This document shows positions 18,547 through 29,182 of a stretch of 64,000 nucleotides of DNA, piece after piece. Each line of letters starts with the position of its first letter. Position 1 is the first letter of the stretch. The translations under genes and the position numbers were made by a program. The notes below the pieces were generated by a model that had not been told where the DNA came from, did no database searches, and was given only the letters and a program-made list of their open reading frames with translations. Origin of the DNA: an uncultured Pontibacter sp. Lineage in GTDB: Bacteria > Bacteroidota > Bacteroidia > Cytophagales > Hymenobacteraceae. The stretch covers positions 744,001 to 808,000 of the forward strand of contig CANMMP010000001.1 in the NCBI GenBank assembly GCA_947499125.1. The letters are read 5' to 3'.

Positions 18547-19308
18547 TTATTCGCAAATTATCTGATCTCTGTACTCTACATTCACTCTCTTATATTTGTC
18601 CCACCCCATCAGCGGCAGCACTTCTTTATAAAAGATCATTAGTTTCTTAAACTTCTGTTCGCTGTTCACCGGCTTACCAAACTCTATGGTATGGTCACCG
18701 ACCTGCGGCAGAAACGAAACTTTACCCTTGCCATCTATATGCATCTGGGCTAACTGGGCCTTCCAGAACTGGTCGCTCTCAATGAACTGCAGCAATGAAA
18801 GATAGGCCTGTCCGGCGGAGTCCTGAAAGAACTCCTGGTTAAGAGGCTTTAAAAGCGCCGACTTAGTTATGGGGATTACACGGGCGGTGTATCTTTCTGA
18901 TAAAGGCAATATCTGCCCTTTAACATCTAAGTATACATCCTGGTCTGATCGTATAATTCTCGCAATAGGCCTGTTTTGTTTTACTTGTACATGTATGTTA
19001 CCATCCAAGCCCCGGTATACTTCTGCATCTTCTACAAACTTGTTTGCTTCAATGCGTTTTTCAAGGTTCTTCAGGTCAATAGTTTTATTAGGTAAGCCTT
19101 CCAGATTTCGCTCGCCCTCACGGGTAAGCAAGCCTTCTACTTCGGTATCCCCAATAAAGTAATTATTGTACTCATTATCAATTTTTATTGCCACTTTCTG
19201 ACAAACTTTTTCATTTTGTCGGGATTCGGCAAAGTTTGCAAGTGCACCAATCGTAACGAGGCTACAACCTGCAAAAATTAAAGATTTTATTTTACTATTC
19301 AAGCCCAT
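18547..19308 (-). CDS. ftsQ: Cell division protein FtsQ/DivIB
   Basis: 253 residues. One N-terminal membrane segment (KIKSLIFAGCSLVTIGALAN), then a periplasmic POTRA-like region around 38-110 (FIGDTEVEGLLTREGERN, ANKFVEDAEVYRGLDGNIHV) and a beta domain to the end. FtsQ links the early Z-ring proteins with the septal wall machinery. Sequence similarity in this family is low, so the assignment rests on topology, POTRA-like pattern and its position between murC and ftsA. The start lies one base away from the murC stop. Confidence 0.9.
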   Translation of the reverse strand: MGLNSKIKSLIFAGCSLVTIGALANFAESRQNEKVCQKVAIKIDNEYNNYFIGDTEVEGLLTREGERNLEGLPNKTIDLKNLEKRIEANKFVEDAEVYRGLDGNIHVQVKQNRPIARIIRSDQDVYLDVKGQILPLSERYTARVIPITKSALLKPLNQEFFQDSAGQAYLSLLQFIESDQFWKAQLAQMHIDGKGKVSFLPQVGDHTIEFGKPVNSEQKFKKLMIFYKEVLPLMGWDKYKRVNVEYRDQIICE

Positions 19309-19309
19309 G

Positions 19310-20704
19310 CTACACTTTTTCTAAAATATTTTTGATAGGCTTCACTAAGGTATCAATATCCCCTGCTCCAACGGTTGCCAGTACGTCAAAATCAAGGTTT
19401 AGGGCCAAATTATCCATAATTTCAGCCTTGGTTTTCAACGATTTTTCGGGGCAATCAATCAGCTCCAAAAGCATTTCTGAGGTCACTCCTGGTATCGGTT
19501 TTTCGCGTGCCGGATAAATATCGAGTAAAACCACTTCATCAGCCTTGCTCAGGCACTCTGCAAACTCATTTGCGAAGTCGCGGGTACGTGTAAACAGGTG
19601 TGGCTGAAATATAACTTTTATTCTTTTGTTCGGGTAAAGCGCTCGCAACGATCGCATGAAGGCATCGATCTCTTTTGGGTGGTGGGCATAGTCGTCGATG
19701 TATACTTTGCCATTGCCTTCGTACACAAACTCAAAGCGACGTTTTACCCCGCTATAGCTTTCAACACCTCTACGTATCTCATCCTCAGGCACCTGCAGTA
19801 TCTGGCCTACAAGTATAGCCGCCAGCATGTTTTCGGTATTGTGAAAACCGGGCACCCCGAGCTTCAGAGAACCTATGTTATGAAACGGGCTTTCTATATC
19901 AAAATTAAACCAGCGCCCTTCTATCTTAATACCTTGAGTATGAGCATCTCCGGATTCCAAACTATAGGTAATAACGTTAACTTCCGGCTGTATCTGGGTC
20001 GTTAAACGAGGGTCAGTATTTTGGTTAAGTAGCAAGTAGCCGCCGGGTTTTATCTGGCTAATGAACCGCTGGAAAGTACGTATCAGTTCCTCACTGTCAC
20101 CATAAATATCCAAATGGTCTGGGTCTGCGGAAGTTACAATTGCAATTTCCGGGAACAGCGTCAGGAATGAGCGATCAAACTCGTCAGCTTCCACTACTAC
20201 CAGCTCTTTTTCACGGCTGCCTTTGCTGATCAGTAAGTTCGAGTTAAGGTTAGTAGCTATACCTCCCAGAAAAGCTGAAACATCTACTCCAGCATGGTGC
20301 AACAGGTGCGCTACCATAGAGGAAGTAGTTGTTTTGCCATGTGTGCCGGCTACTGCTACCGTATAAGCATCAGCAGTTATAATGCCGAGCACTTCAGAGC
20401 GTTTTTTGATCGTATAGCCCTGCTCTTTCAGGTAATTCCATTCGCTGTGCTCGGCAGGTATAGCCGGTGTAAGTATAACCAGCGTGTTGGCCTTATCTTC
20501 CAGAATTTCCTTAGGAAGGTTTTCTATCGCATCATCATAATGAATATGTATACCTTCCTGCTCCAGTTTTTCGGTGAGAGCGGTACGGGTTTTATCGTAG
20601 CCCCAAACCGGAAAACCTTTGGCATGGAACCAGCGGGCAATAGCGCTCATGCCAATGCCTCCGATCCCTAAAAAGTAGATATACCTGTAGTTTTCCAGTT
20701 TCAC
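19310..20704 (-). CDS. murC: UDP-N-acetylmuramate:L-alanine ligase
   Basis: 464 residues. Joins L-Ala to UDP-MurNAc with ATP. The N-terminal Rossmann-like loop FLGIGGIGMSAIARWFHAKG, the ATP loop VAGTHGKTTTSSM, the EADEFDRSFL segment and DDYAHHPKEIDAFM (metal/substrate region) are all present. It overlaps the upstream murG gene by four bases, so translation is probably coupled, and ftsQ begins directly after it. Confidence 0.97.
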   Translation of the reverse strand: MKLENYRYIYFLGIGGIGMSAIARWFHAKGFPVWGYDKTRTALTEKLEQEGIHIHYDDAIENLPKEILEDKANTLVILTPAIPAEHSEWNYLKEQGYTIKKRSEVLGIITADAYTVAVAGTHGKTTTSSMVAHLLHHAGVDVSAFLGGIATNLNSNLLISKGSREKELVVVEADEFDRSFLTLFPEIAIVTSADPDHLDIYGDSEELIRTFQRFISQIKPGGYLLLNQNTDPRLTTQIQPEVNVITYSLESGDAHTQGIKIEGRWFNFDIESPFHNIGSLKLGVPGFHNTENMLAAILVGQILQVPEDEIRRGVESYSGVKRRFEFVYEGNGKVYIDDYAHHPKEIDAFMRSLRALYPNKRIKVIFQPHLFTRTRDFANEFAECLSKADEVVLLDIYPAREKPIPGVTSEMLLELIDCPEKSLKTKAEIMDNLALNLDFDVLATVGAGDIDTLVKPIKNILEKV

Positions 20705-21813
20705 TTTATCAACTTTACTAATTCGTTAACTATCTCTGCGGCCGCATTTGGGCGAGCCATTTTCTTAATGTTTGTTGCCAGGCTTTGCTGTTGTGCTTCG
20801 TTTTGTAACAACGCAAGGGCTGCCGGTACTAATTGTTGCACGGCGTCGGCATCCCGAACAAGTATAGCAGCATCCTGCTTTACCAGGGCCATTGCATTTT
20901 TTGTCTGGTGGTCTTCGGCCACGTTAGGCGACGGCACCAGTATACAAGGTTTAGCTGCCAGGCATAGCTCTGAAATAGAAAGTGCGCCTGCCCTCGAAAC
21001 TACCACATCGGCAGCAGCATAAGCCAGGTCCATGCGCTTTATAAAATCAAATGCGCGTACGCCCTTATCCGTATAAGTTTTCTCCAGGTCTTGTGCTTCG
21101 CTAAAAAAGCCTTTACCGGTTTGCCAGATAAGTTGATATCCCGCACCGGCAATTTGCTCTAAACCTGCAGCTATACTTTGGTTTATAGTTCTGGCACCCA
21201 GGCTTCCGCCAATTACCAGTATCGTTTTCTTTTCAGATGTCAGGCCAAAATGCAACAGGGCTTCTCTTCTCTTCTCACTTACATCCAAGAGGTCCTGGCG
21301 AACAGGATTGCCAGTTACCACCAGCTTATCTGCCGGGAAGAACTTTTCCATGTTATCGTAAGCCACACAAACTTTGCCTACCCTTTTGGCCAGCAGTTTA
21401 TTTGTGATGCCTGCGTATGAATTCTGCTCCTGTATAAGTGCCGGTATACCTTGTGCCGTTGCCGCATACAGCAAAGGACCACTGGCATAACCGCCCACAC
21501 CTACCACAGCATCAGGCTTAAACTCTTTTATAATTTTATGCGATGCCCGCACACTTGAAAGCACCTTAAGCGGGAAAGACAGGTTATCTAAAGTAAGACG
21601 GCGCTGCAACCCACTGATCCAAAGACCAACTATTTTATAACCAGCTTCCGGTACACGGGTCATCTCCATGCGGCCTTTAGCTCCCACAAACAATATTTCC
21701 GAGTCCGGGCTGATAGCCTTTATCTGGTTTGCAATTGCCACAGCAGGATATATATGCCCACCAGTGCCACCACCGCTAACTATAATGCGATATGGTTTTG
21801 CTGGCTTATGCAT
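20701..21813 (-). CDS. murG: UDP-GlcNAc:undecaprenyl-PP-MurNAc-pentapeptide GlcNAc transferase
   Basis: 370 residues, the usual size. GT-B glycosyltransferase that converts lipid I to lipid II on the inner face of the membrane. The first G-loop SGGGTGGHIYPAVAIA, the second glycine-rich loop GVGGYASGP, LVIGGSLGARTIN and the C-terminal donor-site segment SRAGALSISELCLAAKP are intact. It overlaps ftsW by eight bases and murC by four, a sign of a tightly coupled operon. Confidence 0.98.
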   Translation of the reverse strand: MHKPAKPYRIIVSGGGTGGHIYPAVAIANQIKAISPDSEILFVGAKGRMEMTRVPEAGYKIVGLWISGLQRRLTLDNLSFPLKVLSSVRASHKIIKEFKPDAVVGVGGYASGPLLYAATAQGIPALIQEQNSYAGITNKLLAKRVGKVCVAYDNMEKFFPADKLVVTGNPVRQDLLDVSEKRREALLHFGLTSEKKTILVIGGSLGARTINQSIAAGLEQIAGAGYQLIWQTGKGFFSEAQDLEKTYTDKGVRAFDFIKRMDLAYAAADVVVSRAGALSISELCLAAKPCILVPSPNVAEDHQTKNAMALVKQDAAILVRDADAVQQLVPAALALLQNEAQQQSLATNIKKMARPNAAAEIVNELVKLIK

Positions 21814-22975
21814 GAGCTTTAACCGGAGTTGGTGTCACAAGTTTATCGGTCATGTCCTTATCGGTACGGCTAACGCTAAGTATAATACCCAGCGACAAAC
21901 CGGTAAATAACAATGAAGTACCACCCATACTTAACAGTGGCAATGGCAGACCAGTAACCGGGCCAAGACCAACGGCAACACCCATGTTCACCATGCCTTG
22001 TATAACCAAACTAAAGCTTAGCCCCGCTGACAATAAACCGCCAAAAGCGCCTGTACTATTCAGCACCGTTACAAGCCCCCGGTAGAGCAGCGCGAGGTAT
22101 AAGAAAACCACCACTATTCCGCCCCAAAGGCCATATTCTTCTATAATGATCGCAAATATAAAGTCTGAATAAGGGTGTGGCAGAATATCACGCTGGTCGC
22201 TGTTACCAGGGCCTTTGCCCATAACACCACCATTTGCAATAGCTATGTAAGACTGTTCCAACTGGAACTGAGGTTCGTCATTCCAGAATGCCTCTACCCT
22301 GCTCACGGCCGTTCCGAGTCGCTGACCTGCTGCCAGGCCTATACTTCCCATGATCATGAAACCGACGATAACGCCTAACAAATATTTTGTAGACACTCGA
22401 CCGATAAACATCAGCAACAGGCAGGTAAGGAAAAGCATAACTGCCGTTGAAGTATTCGACATCACGATAAGCGCGCAAATACCGATGGTCCATGAAAAGA
22501 TCGGAAGCAGGATCTCTTTAAAATCGTGCTTAAAGTCGTTCTTGTTCTTCATCTTCTGCTGTTTTTTAGACAGCATACTGGCCAGGTAAGAGATAAGCGC
22601 CAGTTTGGCAAGGTCGGAAGGCTGAAAAGTCTGGTTGATAACCGGAATAGTAAGCCAGCGCGACGCCTCGTTAATATTTGAACCCCAGAAATAAGTATAA
22701 AGCAACAGCGGAACCGAAGCTATCAGGGCAAAAAATGACAATTTGGAATAGTAACGGTAATCGATTTTATGGGCTGCCCACATAGCAGCAAGGCCAAGCA
22801 GAATAAGCGATGAATGCTTAATAAGGAAATACTCCGTATTACCCTCCATTTTTTTATAGGCAAGCGTACCTGTGGCAGAATAAACCACCGCAACACTGAT
22901 CAGGGAGAACATCAGTACGATGGCCCATAATACGGGGTCTCCCTTCAGGTTTTTCTGCAACCACTGCTTTACCAT
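21806..22975 (-). CDS. ftsW: Peptidoglycan glycosyltransferase FtsW
   Basis: 389 residues with about ten membrane segments, SEDS family. It polymerises lipid II at the septum together with the class B PBP encoded in the same cluster (ftsI). NPSD-like segment FQPSDLAKLALISYLA, GPGNSDQRDILPHPYSDFIFAIIIEEYG and VTGLPLPLLSMGGTSLL are the SEDS signatures, including the extracellular Asp/Glu region. Position between murD and murG and the paired ftsI favour FtsW over RodA. Confidence 0.96.
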   Translation of the reverse strand: MVKQWLQKNLKGDPVLWAIVLMFSLISVAVVYSATGTLAYKKMEGNTEYFLIKHSSLILLGLAAMWAAHKIDYRYYSKLSFFALIASVPLLLYTYFWGSNINEASRWLTIPVINQTFQPSDLAKLALISYLASMLSKKQQKMKNKNDFKHDFKEILLPIFSWTIGICALIVMSNTSTAVMLFLTCLLLMFIGRVSTKYLLGVIVGFMIMGSIGLAAGQRLGTAVSRVEAFWNDEPQFQLEQSYIAIANGGVMGKGPGNSDQRDILPHPYSDFIFAIIIEEYGLWGGIVVVFLYLALLYRGLVTVLNSTGAFGGLLSAGLSFSLVIQGMVNMGVAVGLGPVTGLPLPLLSMGGTSLLFTGLSLGIILSVSRTDKDMTDKLVTPTPVKAHA

Positions 22976-23000
22976 AACTTTTGGCTAAAAATTGTTATGC

Positions 23001-24347
23001 TTACTTCTTTAAAACTATCTTCTCTACTGCCTCTTTAAAGCGCTGGCCCCGATGCTCGTAGTTATTGAACAGATCGAAACTGGCACAAGCCGGCGAAAGC
23101 AGCACTACATCGCCAGGTACGGCCAGCAATTTGCCCATGCGCACAGCATACTCTATCGAATCGGTTTCGGCTATAACCGGGACTACTTTATTAAAAGCAC
23201 GTTCCAGCTTTTTATTATCCTTACCCAGACAGATCAGCACTTTTACTTTCTCACGGGCAAGATCCTGCAGCACACTGTAATCATTCCCTTTATCAACGCC
23301 ACCGGCTATCCAGATGATCGGTTGTTTTATACCTTCCAGCGCATACCATACTGCTTCCACATTGGTCGCTTTCGAGTCGTTAATGTAGCTCACATCCTTT
23401 GCCACACCCACCAGTTGTAACCGGTGATCAGCATTCTGGAAAGTTTCTAATGACTTAGCTATACTTTCATCATCTACCTGCAGCAACTTGGCTACTGCTA
23501 CGGCAGCCATGGTATTGTACTGGTTATGCTTTCCGATCAGGCTCGACTCTGATGTATCTATCTTACCCTCGTAAAATTTAACATCTACCTTTATACTTGA
23601 GCCTTCGCACGTAACTTTTGCCCCTTCCGTATTTTCCAGCGAGAACGGTATAGTTGTTCCACCGAATGCAGCCGAGTCAAATGCCTGCTGTATATTCTGA
23701 TCGTCAGCGTTATATATAAAAAAGTCGCTCCCGATCATGTTCCGGGTAACGCGCAGCTTAGAGGCTGCATACTTCTCCATGCTATACTCATAGCGATCGA
23801 GGTGGTCGGGCGTAATGTTTAGCAACACACTGATATGCGCCTTGAACTGGTACATATTATCCAGTTGAAAACTGCTCAGTTCTACCACATAGTAATCGTG
23901 CTTGTTATCGATCACTTTTTCGGCAAGGCTTTCACCTATGTTGCCGGCCAAGCCTACATTTAACCCTGCGCTTTTAAGCAGGTGATAGGTTAGCAGTGTG
24001 GTGGTCGTTTTGCCGTTTGTACCGGTAATGCAGATAAATTTTGCATCGGTATAACGCCCGGCAAACTCAATTTCAGAGATTACAGGTATCTGTTTCGCTG
24101 TTGCTTGCTGTATAACTGGAGCTTTATCAGGAATGCCAGGACTTTTAATGATCTCATGAGCTTCTAATATTTGGGTGAGTGTATGTGTTCCTTCTTCAAA
24201 TGGTATAGCTGCTGTTGCCAGCTTAGCTTTGTACTGCTCCTTTATCTGGCCCATATCCGAAACGAACACGTCAAGCCCTTTGGCTTTTGCCAGTAAAGCA
24301 GCTCCAACACCACTCTCTCCCGCTCCTAGTACAGCTATTTTTTTCAT
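23001..24347 (-). CDS. murD: UDP-N-acetylmuramoyl-L-alanine:D-glutamate ligase
   Basis: 448 residues. Adds D-Glu to UDP-MurNAc-L-Ala. N-terminal AVLGAGESGVGAALLA, the ATP loop ITGTNGKTTTTLLTYH (near 110), LSSFQLDNMYQF, DHLDRY and the C-terminal INDSKATNVEAVWYAL segment follow the family pattern. It lies 25 bp before ftsW and 9 bp after mraY on the same strand. Confidence 0.97.
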   Translation of the reverse strand: MKKIAVLGAGESGVGAALLAKAKGLDVFVSDMGQIKEQYKAKLATAAIPFEEGTHTLTQILEAHEIIKSPGIPDKAPVIQQATAKQIPVISEIEFAGRYTDAKFICITGTNGKTTTTLLTYHLLKSAGLNVGLAGNIGESLAEKVIDNKHDYYVVELSSFQLDNMYQFKAHISVLLNITPDHLDRYEYSMEKYAASKLRVTRNMIGSDFFIYNADDQNIQQAFDSAAFGGTTIPFSLENTEGAKVTCEGSSIKVDVKFYEGKIDTSESSLIGKHNQYNTMAAVAVAKLLQVDDESIAKSLETFQNADHRLQLVGVAKDVSYINDSKATNVEAVWYALEGIKQPIIWIAGGVDKGNDYSVLQDLAREKVKVLICLGKDNKKLERAFNKVVPVIAETDSIEYAVRMGKLLAVPGDVVLLSPACASFDLFNNYEHRGQRFKEAVEKIVLKK

Positions 24348-24356
24348 TTGTATGCT

Positions 24357-25577
24357 TTAGCGTAATTTCAAGGTTGCCAGTGTTAAAATGGCTAGCATAA
24401 TGCCCACGATCCAGAAACGGCCCACTATTTTAGACTCGTGATAACCTAACTTCTGGTAATGGTGGTGCAACGGTGACATTTTAAAGATGCGGCGACCTTC
24501 GCCATATTTCTTCTTCGTGTATTTAAAGTAGCTTACCTGCAGCATCACCGACAGATTCTCTATCAGGAAAACGCCGCAAAGAATAGGTATAAGCAGTTCT
24601 TTACGAACAATAAGTGCCAGAACAGCAATTATACCGCCTATAGCCAAGCTGCCTGTATCGCCCATAAAAACCTGCGCCGGGTAGGTGTTATACCATAAAA
24701 AACCAACACAGGCACCCACAAAGGCAAGCGAGAAAATGGCCAGCTCACCCGAGTTAGGAATAAACATGATATCCAGGTAATCTGCGAAAATAGTGTTACC
24801 GGAAACCCAGGCAAAAATGGCCAGTGTAACCCCAATAATAGCCGACGTACCTGCTGCCAGACCATCGATACCATCTGTAATGTTAGCACCATTCGATACG
24901 GCGGTGATAACCAGGATAACGAATGGGATATACAGGTAGCAGGACCAGTTCTGGAAAAGCGGCCCGGCAAAAGAAAACAGGTTACAGTAGTCCAGTTCGT
25001 TGTTTTTGCGGAACGGTATAGTTGTGATCATACTATGCACATCCACATACTGTCTGCTGGCGTTTACTGCCGAGGTACTGCCATCGGAAAAGATGTACTG
25101 GCGTACCACCACATCATCGTTAAAGTATAAAGTAAGGCCAACTATAAGCCCTAAACCTACCTGCCCCAATATTTTAAATCTACCAGCAAGTCCTTCCTTG
25201 TTCTTCTTGAAAACCTTGATGTAGTCATCTAAAAAGCCAATAGCGCCTAACCAAACCGTTGACACCAGCATCAGGATAATGTAGATGTTATCGAGGCGTG
25301 CAAACAAAAGCGTAGGCACCAGGATAGCCAGCAGAATGATGAGGCCACCCATAGTAGGCGTACCTTTTTTCTCCATCTGCCCTTCCAGGCCCAGGTCGCG
25401 AATGCTCTCGCCAACCTGCTTGCGCTGCAACATTTTTATAAGCTTACCGCCAAATATCATGGCGATCAGCAACGATACCAACACGGCCATACCTGCCCTG
25501 AACGAGATATACTGGAACACGCCGGCTCCTGCTAAGTCGTACTCACGATCGAGATATGTAAAGAGGTAGTATAGCAT
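24357..25577 (-). CDS. mraY: Phospho-N-acetylmuramoyl-pentapeptide transferase
   Basis: 406 residues with about ten membrane spans. Makes lipid I from UDP-MurNAc-pentapeptide and undecaprenyl phosphate. KGTPTMGGL, the Asp pair in FLDDYIK, the [17 protein letters not shown] segment and the C-terminal [12 protein letters not shown] motif are all there. An insertion of about 50 residues rich in polar residues (around 155-205, with [15 protein letters not shown]) makes it longer than the ~360-residue enterobacterial enzyme; such insertions are common in Bacteroidota. Confidence 0.97.
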   Translation of the reverse strand: MLYYLFTYLDREYDLAGAGVFQYISFRAGMAVLVSLLIAMIFGGKLIKMLQRKQVGESIRDLGLEGQMEKKGTPTMGGLIILLAILVPTLLFARLDNIYIILMLVSTVWLGAIGFLDDYIKVFKKNKEGLAGRFKILGQVGLGLIVGLTLYFNDDVVVRQYIFSDGSTSAVNASRQYVDVHSMITTIPFRKNNELDYCNLFSFAGPLFQNWSCYLYIPFVILVITAVSNGANITDGIDGLAAGTSAIIGVTLAIFAWVSGNTIFADYLDIMFIPNSGELAIFSLAFVGACVGFLWYNTYPAQVFMGDTGSLAIGGIIAVLALIVRKELLIPILCGVFLIENLSVMLQVSYFKYTKKKYGEGRRIFKMSPLHHHYQKLGYHESKIVGRFWIVGIMLAILTLATLKLR

Positions 25578-25613
25578 CTAATTCTTAAGTTCTGATTCTG
25601 TTGTTATGCCGGT

Positions 25614-27077
25614 TTATTTGCCCAGCTGCTGAAAAATTTCCTTTAAAATAAGTTTGTCGTCGAAAGGGTATTTTACTCCCTTAACTTCCTGGTATGTTTC
25701 GTGGCCTTTACCGGCAACAAGTATAATATCGTTCGTTTCTGCCAGCATGCAGGCTGTTTTAATAGCTTCTTTCCTGTCCAGCACCGAAAGTGTTTTCTTA
25801 TAATCCAGTGGTTTTACGCCCTTCTGCATATCCTCAAGTATAGCCTGTGGCTCCTCGAAGCGCGGATTATCGGAAGTAAGTATAACTTTATCGCTTAGCC
25901 GGCAGGCAATATCAGCCATAACCGGGCGCTTGCCGGCATCGCGGTTGCCTCCGCATCCAACTATAGTTATCACCTTCTGTAACGGTGTGCGGATCTGCTG
26001 TATCGTGTTCAGTACATTTTCGAGGGCATCCGGGGTGTGGGCATAATCCACTATACCTGTTACCTGCGTATCCGAAACTATATAATCAAAACGGCCGGCA
26101 GCGGAGTCTAAAGCGGAAAGTATCGTCAAGGTTTCAGTAGCGTCCTCGTCTAAAAGTACGGCCACTGCATAAGCGCCTAACAGGTTATAAGCGTTAAAAG
26201 CACCGATCAGTTTGCACCATATCTCGTTACCATCTACGTCCAAATGCAGGCCTTGTATGGTATTATCGATGATGCGGGCTTTAAACTCGGTAGCTTTGCG
26301 CAACGAAAACTCGTGTATACTTGCTTTCGTGTTCTGCACCATTACTGCCCCACGCTTGTCATCGGCATTTACCAGTGCAAAAGCGCCTTTAGGCAGCATA
26401 TCGAAGAAGGATTTCTTGGCTTTTATATACTCATCAAAGCTGCCATGGTAATCCAGGTGGTCGTGGGTAATGTTAGTGAACACACCTCCGGCAAAAGTTA
26501 ACCCGGCAACACGGTGCTGTACCATGGCATGCGAGCTCACTTCCATAAAGCAATGCGTGCATCCGGCTTTCACCATCTTCGCCAGCAGCTCATTTAAGCT
26601 AACCGCTTCCGGAGTGGTGTGTGTAGAAGGCATAACCTCCTCGTCTATCATATTCTGCACCGTAGACAGCATCCCTACATGGTAGCCCAGTTCACGGAAA
26701 AGCTTATGTAATAAGGTTACGGAGGTTGTTTTACCGTTTGTACCGGTTACACCTACCAGCTTTAATTTTGAGGATGGGTTTCCATAAAAGGTAGATGCCA
26801 TCTGCCCAAGCGCTTCTGCCGAGTTCTTTACGGTTACGTAGATTACTCCCGACTTCTGAACTACAGGTAACTCTTCGCAAACGATAGCTACTGCACCAGC
26901 TTCGGCAGCCTTCTCTATATAAGCATGGCCATCGTTCTGTACACCGCGCACCGCTACAAATAACACACCCTGCCCCACCTTGCGCGAGTCGAAAGTTATA
27001 CTTTCAACAGCCACTTCAAGGGAGCCAAGTGTGTTTAACACTTCTACTTTATGTAACAATGTCTGCAGCGCCTGCAT
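25614..27077 (-). CDS. murE: UDP-MurNAc-L-Ala-D-Glu:diamino acid ligase
   Basis: 487 residues. Adds the third residue of the stem peptide. The ATP loop VGVTGTNGKTTSVTLLH lies near residue 108; DHLDYHGSFDEYIKAKKSFF contains the carbamylated Lys region; TSDNPRFEEP (near 400) is the DNPR motif that selects meso-diaminopimelate, so the peptidoglycan should be of the mDAP type. It shares one base with the end of ftsI and is followed by mraY after 36 bp; no murF sits between them as it does in Proteobacteria. Confidence 0.97.
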   Translation of the reverse strand: MQALQTLLHKVEVLNTLGSLEVAVESITFDSRKVGQGVLFVAVRGVQNDGHAYIEKAAEAGAVAIVCEELPVVQKSGVIYVTVKNSAEALGQMASTFYGNPSSKLKLVGVTGTNGKTTSVTLLHKLFRELGYHVGMLSTVQNMIDEEVMPSTHTTPEAVSLNELLAKMVKAGCTHCFMEVSSHAMVQHRVAGLTFAGGVFTNITHDHLDYHGSFDEYIKAKKSFFDMLPKGAFALVNADDKRGAVMVQNTKASIHEFSLRKATEFKARIIDNTIQGLHLDVDGNEIWCKLIGAFNAYNLLGAYAVAVLLDEDATETLTILSALDSAAGRFDYIVSDTQVTGIVDYAHTPDALENVLNTIQQIRTPLQKVITIVGCGGNRDAGKRPVMADIACRLSDKVILTSDNPRFEEPQAILEDMQKGVKPLDYKKTLSVLDRKEAIKTACMLAETNDIILVAGKGHETYQEVKGVKYPFDDKLILKEIFQQLGK

Positions 27078-29182
27078 TAGCTTAATTCTATAGTTATCTG
27101 TCCGACTTTATTTATAGGTTGTCCTGCTTTCAATGATTGTCTGAGCACGCGTTTACCGATTCCCTGCACTTGTACTTTCAGGTTCTGGTTGCCAAGTATA
27201 AACAGGGCATCGCGCAGGGTTAAACCCGTCACATCCGGTACCAATCCATCCTGAACCGGGTTAGGCAACAGATCGAGTGAGTGCTTGTTTGTTTTTACTT
27301 TAACCCACTCTTCTTCACTATTCTTCGGGTGGTTGCTTATTCCCAGCCTGTTAAATATTGTAGACAAGTCCTCAGCGGCTCCGGCCTTTACAAGCGGAAG
27401 GTCTTTTTTAGGTGTTACACGCTCTTTAAGTGGCTTGTGCATTTCCAGGTCCAGCGCATAAGCTTTGTCGGCCAGTTCTTTAAACACCGGGGCAGCTACA
27501 TCAGAGCCATACACATTTACACCTTTCGGGCTATCGATAATAACGATGCAGCTATACTTCGGATTATCAGCGGGGAAGTAACCGGCAAAAGATGTAGAAT
27601 ACTCGCGCACGTATTTGCCGCCAACTACTTTACGAGCCGTGCCTGTTTTACCAGCCACTTTATAATCAGAGCTTTTAATGTTTCTGGCAGTACCATTCTC
27701 TACTACACCTTCCAGCATGGCACGTACTTTTGCCAATGTCTCATCCGAGCAGATCTTGTCTACCAGCACACGGGTCTTGAACTGTTGGGTTATTTTTTCC
27801 GGATTGTCGGCACTGCGTATCTCTTTTACTATAATAGGCTGAATTTTAGTGCCGTTGTTAGCCACTGCGTTATAGAATGCAAGTGTCTGCAGAGGCGAAA
27901 GCTTGGTTTCGTAGCCGATCGCCATAGATGTAAGCGTAGTTCCGTACCAGTTTCTGTCGCTAGGGTGCTTTATGTAAGGGCGGGCTTCACCTTCCATCTG
28001 GAAGCCAAGCGTATTGCCTAAACCAAACTTATCGAGGTACTCTACATAGGCCAGCTGGTTGTTGCTAAAGTGCTCTTCCATCAACTTGGCAACACCAATA
28101 TTCGACGACTTTTCGAATACTTCCTGCACCGTAATTTTACCGTAACCACCCAGCTTGGCGTCTGTCATGTAGGTATTTTTGATCTTATACCTTCCTTTGC
28201 CGGTATCAACAGAGTCGGTCAGGTTTACTTCAGGAGACTGCTCGAACAGGGCCATCATAGAGGCAAGCTTGAAAGTTGAGCCTGGCTCTGTGCGTCCCTG
28301 TGAACCAACTGCATAGTTATAGTCCTCAATGTAACCGCCCTTGGTCTTACCCAGGTTAGCCATAGCTTTTATCTCGCCGGTCTTTACCTCCATCAAAATA
28401 ACGGTACCATACTCGGCATCCGTTTTTTCAAGAGCTTTATAAAGCGCATTTTCGGCAACGTCCTGCAGGTTTACATCTATAGTTGTTTTGATGTCGAAGC
28501 CGTGTTGTGGTTTTACTTCCGTTCCGTCAGATAAAGGCTTGCTGCCACCAGCGATACGCTCAAATAGCGCCTCCCCATCCTGGCCAGCCAAGTGGCCGTT
28601 AAAACTGTATTCCAGGCCGGCGCCCAGGTTGTCTTCATTTATAAAACCTATAGTTCGCTCGGCAAGCAACCCGAAAGGCTTAAATCGTTTCTCAACTTTC
28701 TCGAAAATAACGCCGCCTTTGTTCTTACCATCTCTGAAAATAGGCCATTTGGCCATCTTCTTTTTATCCTGGTAGTTTATCTGGCGACTGTTCAGGCGAA
28801 TGTACTGGCGGCCTGCATGACGTGCATTTTTGATCTTGCGTCTGTACTGCTCTTCCGACTTATCACCATAAAAACGGGATAATAGTAGTGCAAGCGAATC
28901 TATACCCTCGTTAAATGCCTGTGCATCGGCTATAGTTGGGTCGAAAGCTACGCGGTAGAATGGAAGCGAGGTAGCCAGAATACTTTCGTCGTCGGCGTAA
29001 ATGTTACCCCGGGTTGCAAATACAGGCTTGTAAAAGATACGCCGCTCTTCAGAAACTGCTCTCCACTTATCTCCATCCACAAACTGGATCACCCCTATTT
29101 TATACACAATAGCGCACGCAAAAAGGCAGATAGCCAAAAAGGCTAACCGCACACGTATCACTATGGATTTCTTAATATTCAT
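27077..29182 (-). CDS. ftsI: Septal class B penicillin-binding protein with PASTA domain
   Basis: 701 residues. One N-terminal membrane anchor (IVIRVRLAFLAICLFACAIV), a PBP dimer domain, then the transpeptidase domain: SxxK as GSTFKLAS near 302, SxN as SSNIG near 359 and KTG as AGKTGTARK near 511. The last ~60 residues (VPDVTGLTLRDALFILGNQN onward) form one PASTA domain, which is usual for Bacteroidota FtsI and absent from E. coli FtsI. It crosslinks septal peptidoglycan with FtsW. It overlaps ftsL by 11 bp at its start and touches murE at its end. Confidence 0.96.
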   Translation of the reverse strand: MNIKKSIVIRVRLAFLAICLFACAIVYKIGVIQFVDGDKWRAVSEERRIFYKPVFATRGNIYADDESILATSLPFYRVAFDPTIADAQAFNEGIDSLALLLSRFYGDKSEEQYRRKIKNARHAGRQYIRLNSRQINYQDKKKMAKWPIFRDGKNKGGVIFEKVEKRFKPFGLLAERTIGFINEDNLGAGLEYSFNGHLAGQDGEALFERIAGGSKPLSDGTEVKPQHGFDIKTTIDVNLQDVAENALYKALEKTDAEYGTVILMEVKTGEIKAMANLGKTKGGYIEDYNYAVGSQGRTEPGSTFKLASMMALFEQSPEVNLTDSVDTGKGRYKIKNTYMTDAKLGGYGKITVQEVFEKSSNIGVAKLMEEHFSNNQLAYVEYLDKFGLGNTLGFQMEGEARPYIKHPSDRNWYGTTLTSMAIGYETKLSPLQTLAFYNAVANNGTKIQPIIVKEIRSADNPEKITQQFKTRVLVDKICSDETLAKVRAMLEGVVENGTARNIKSSDYKVAGKTGTARKVVGGKYVREYSTSFAGYFPADNPKYSCIVIIDSPKGVNVYGSDVAAPVFKELADKAYALDLEMHKPLKERVTPKKDLPLVKAGAAEDLSTIFNRLGISNHPKNSEEEWVKVKTNKHSLDLLPNPVQDGLVPDVTGLTLRDALFILGNQNLKVQVQGIGKRVLRQSLKAGQPINKVGQITIELS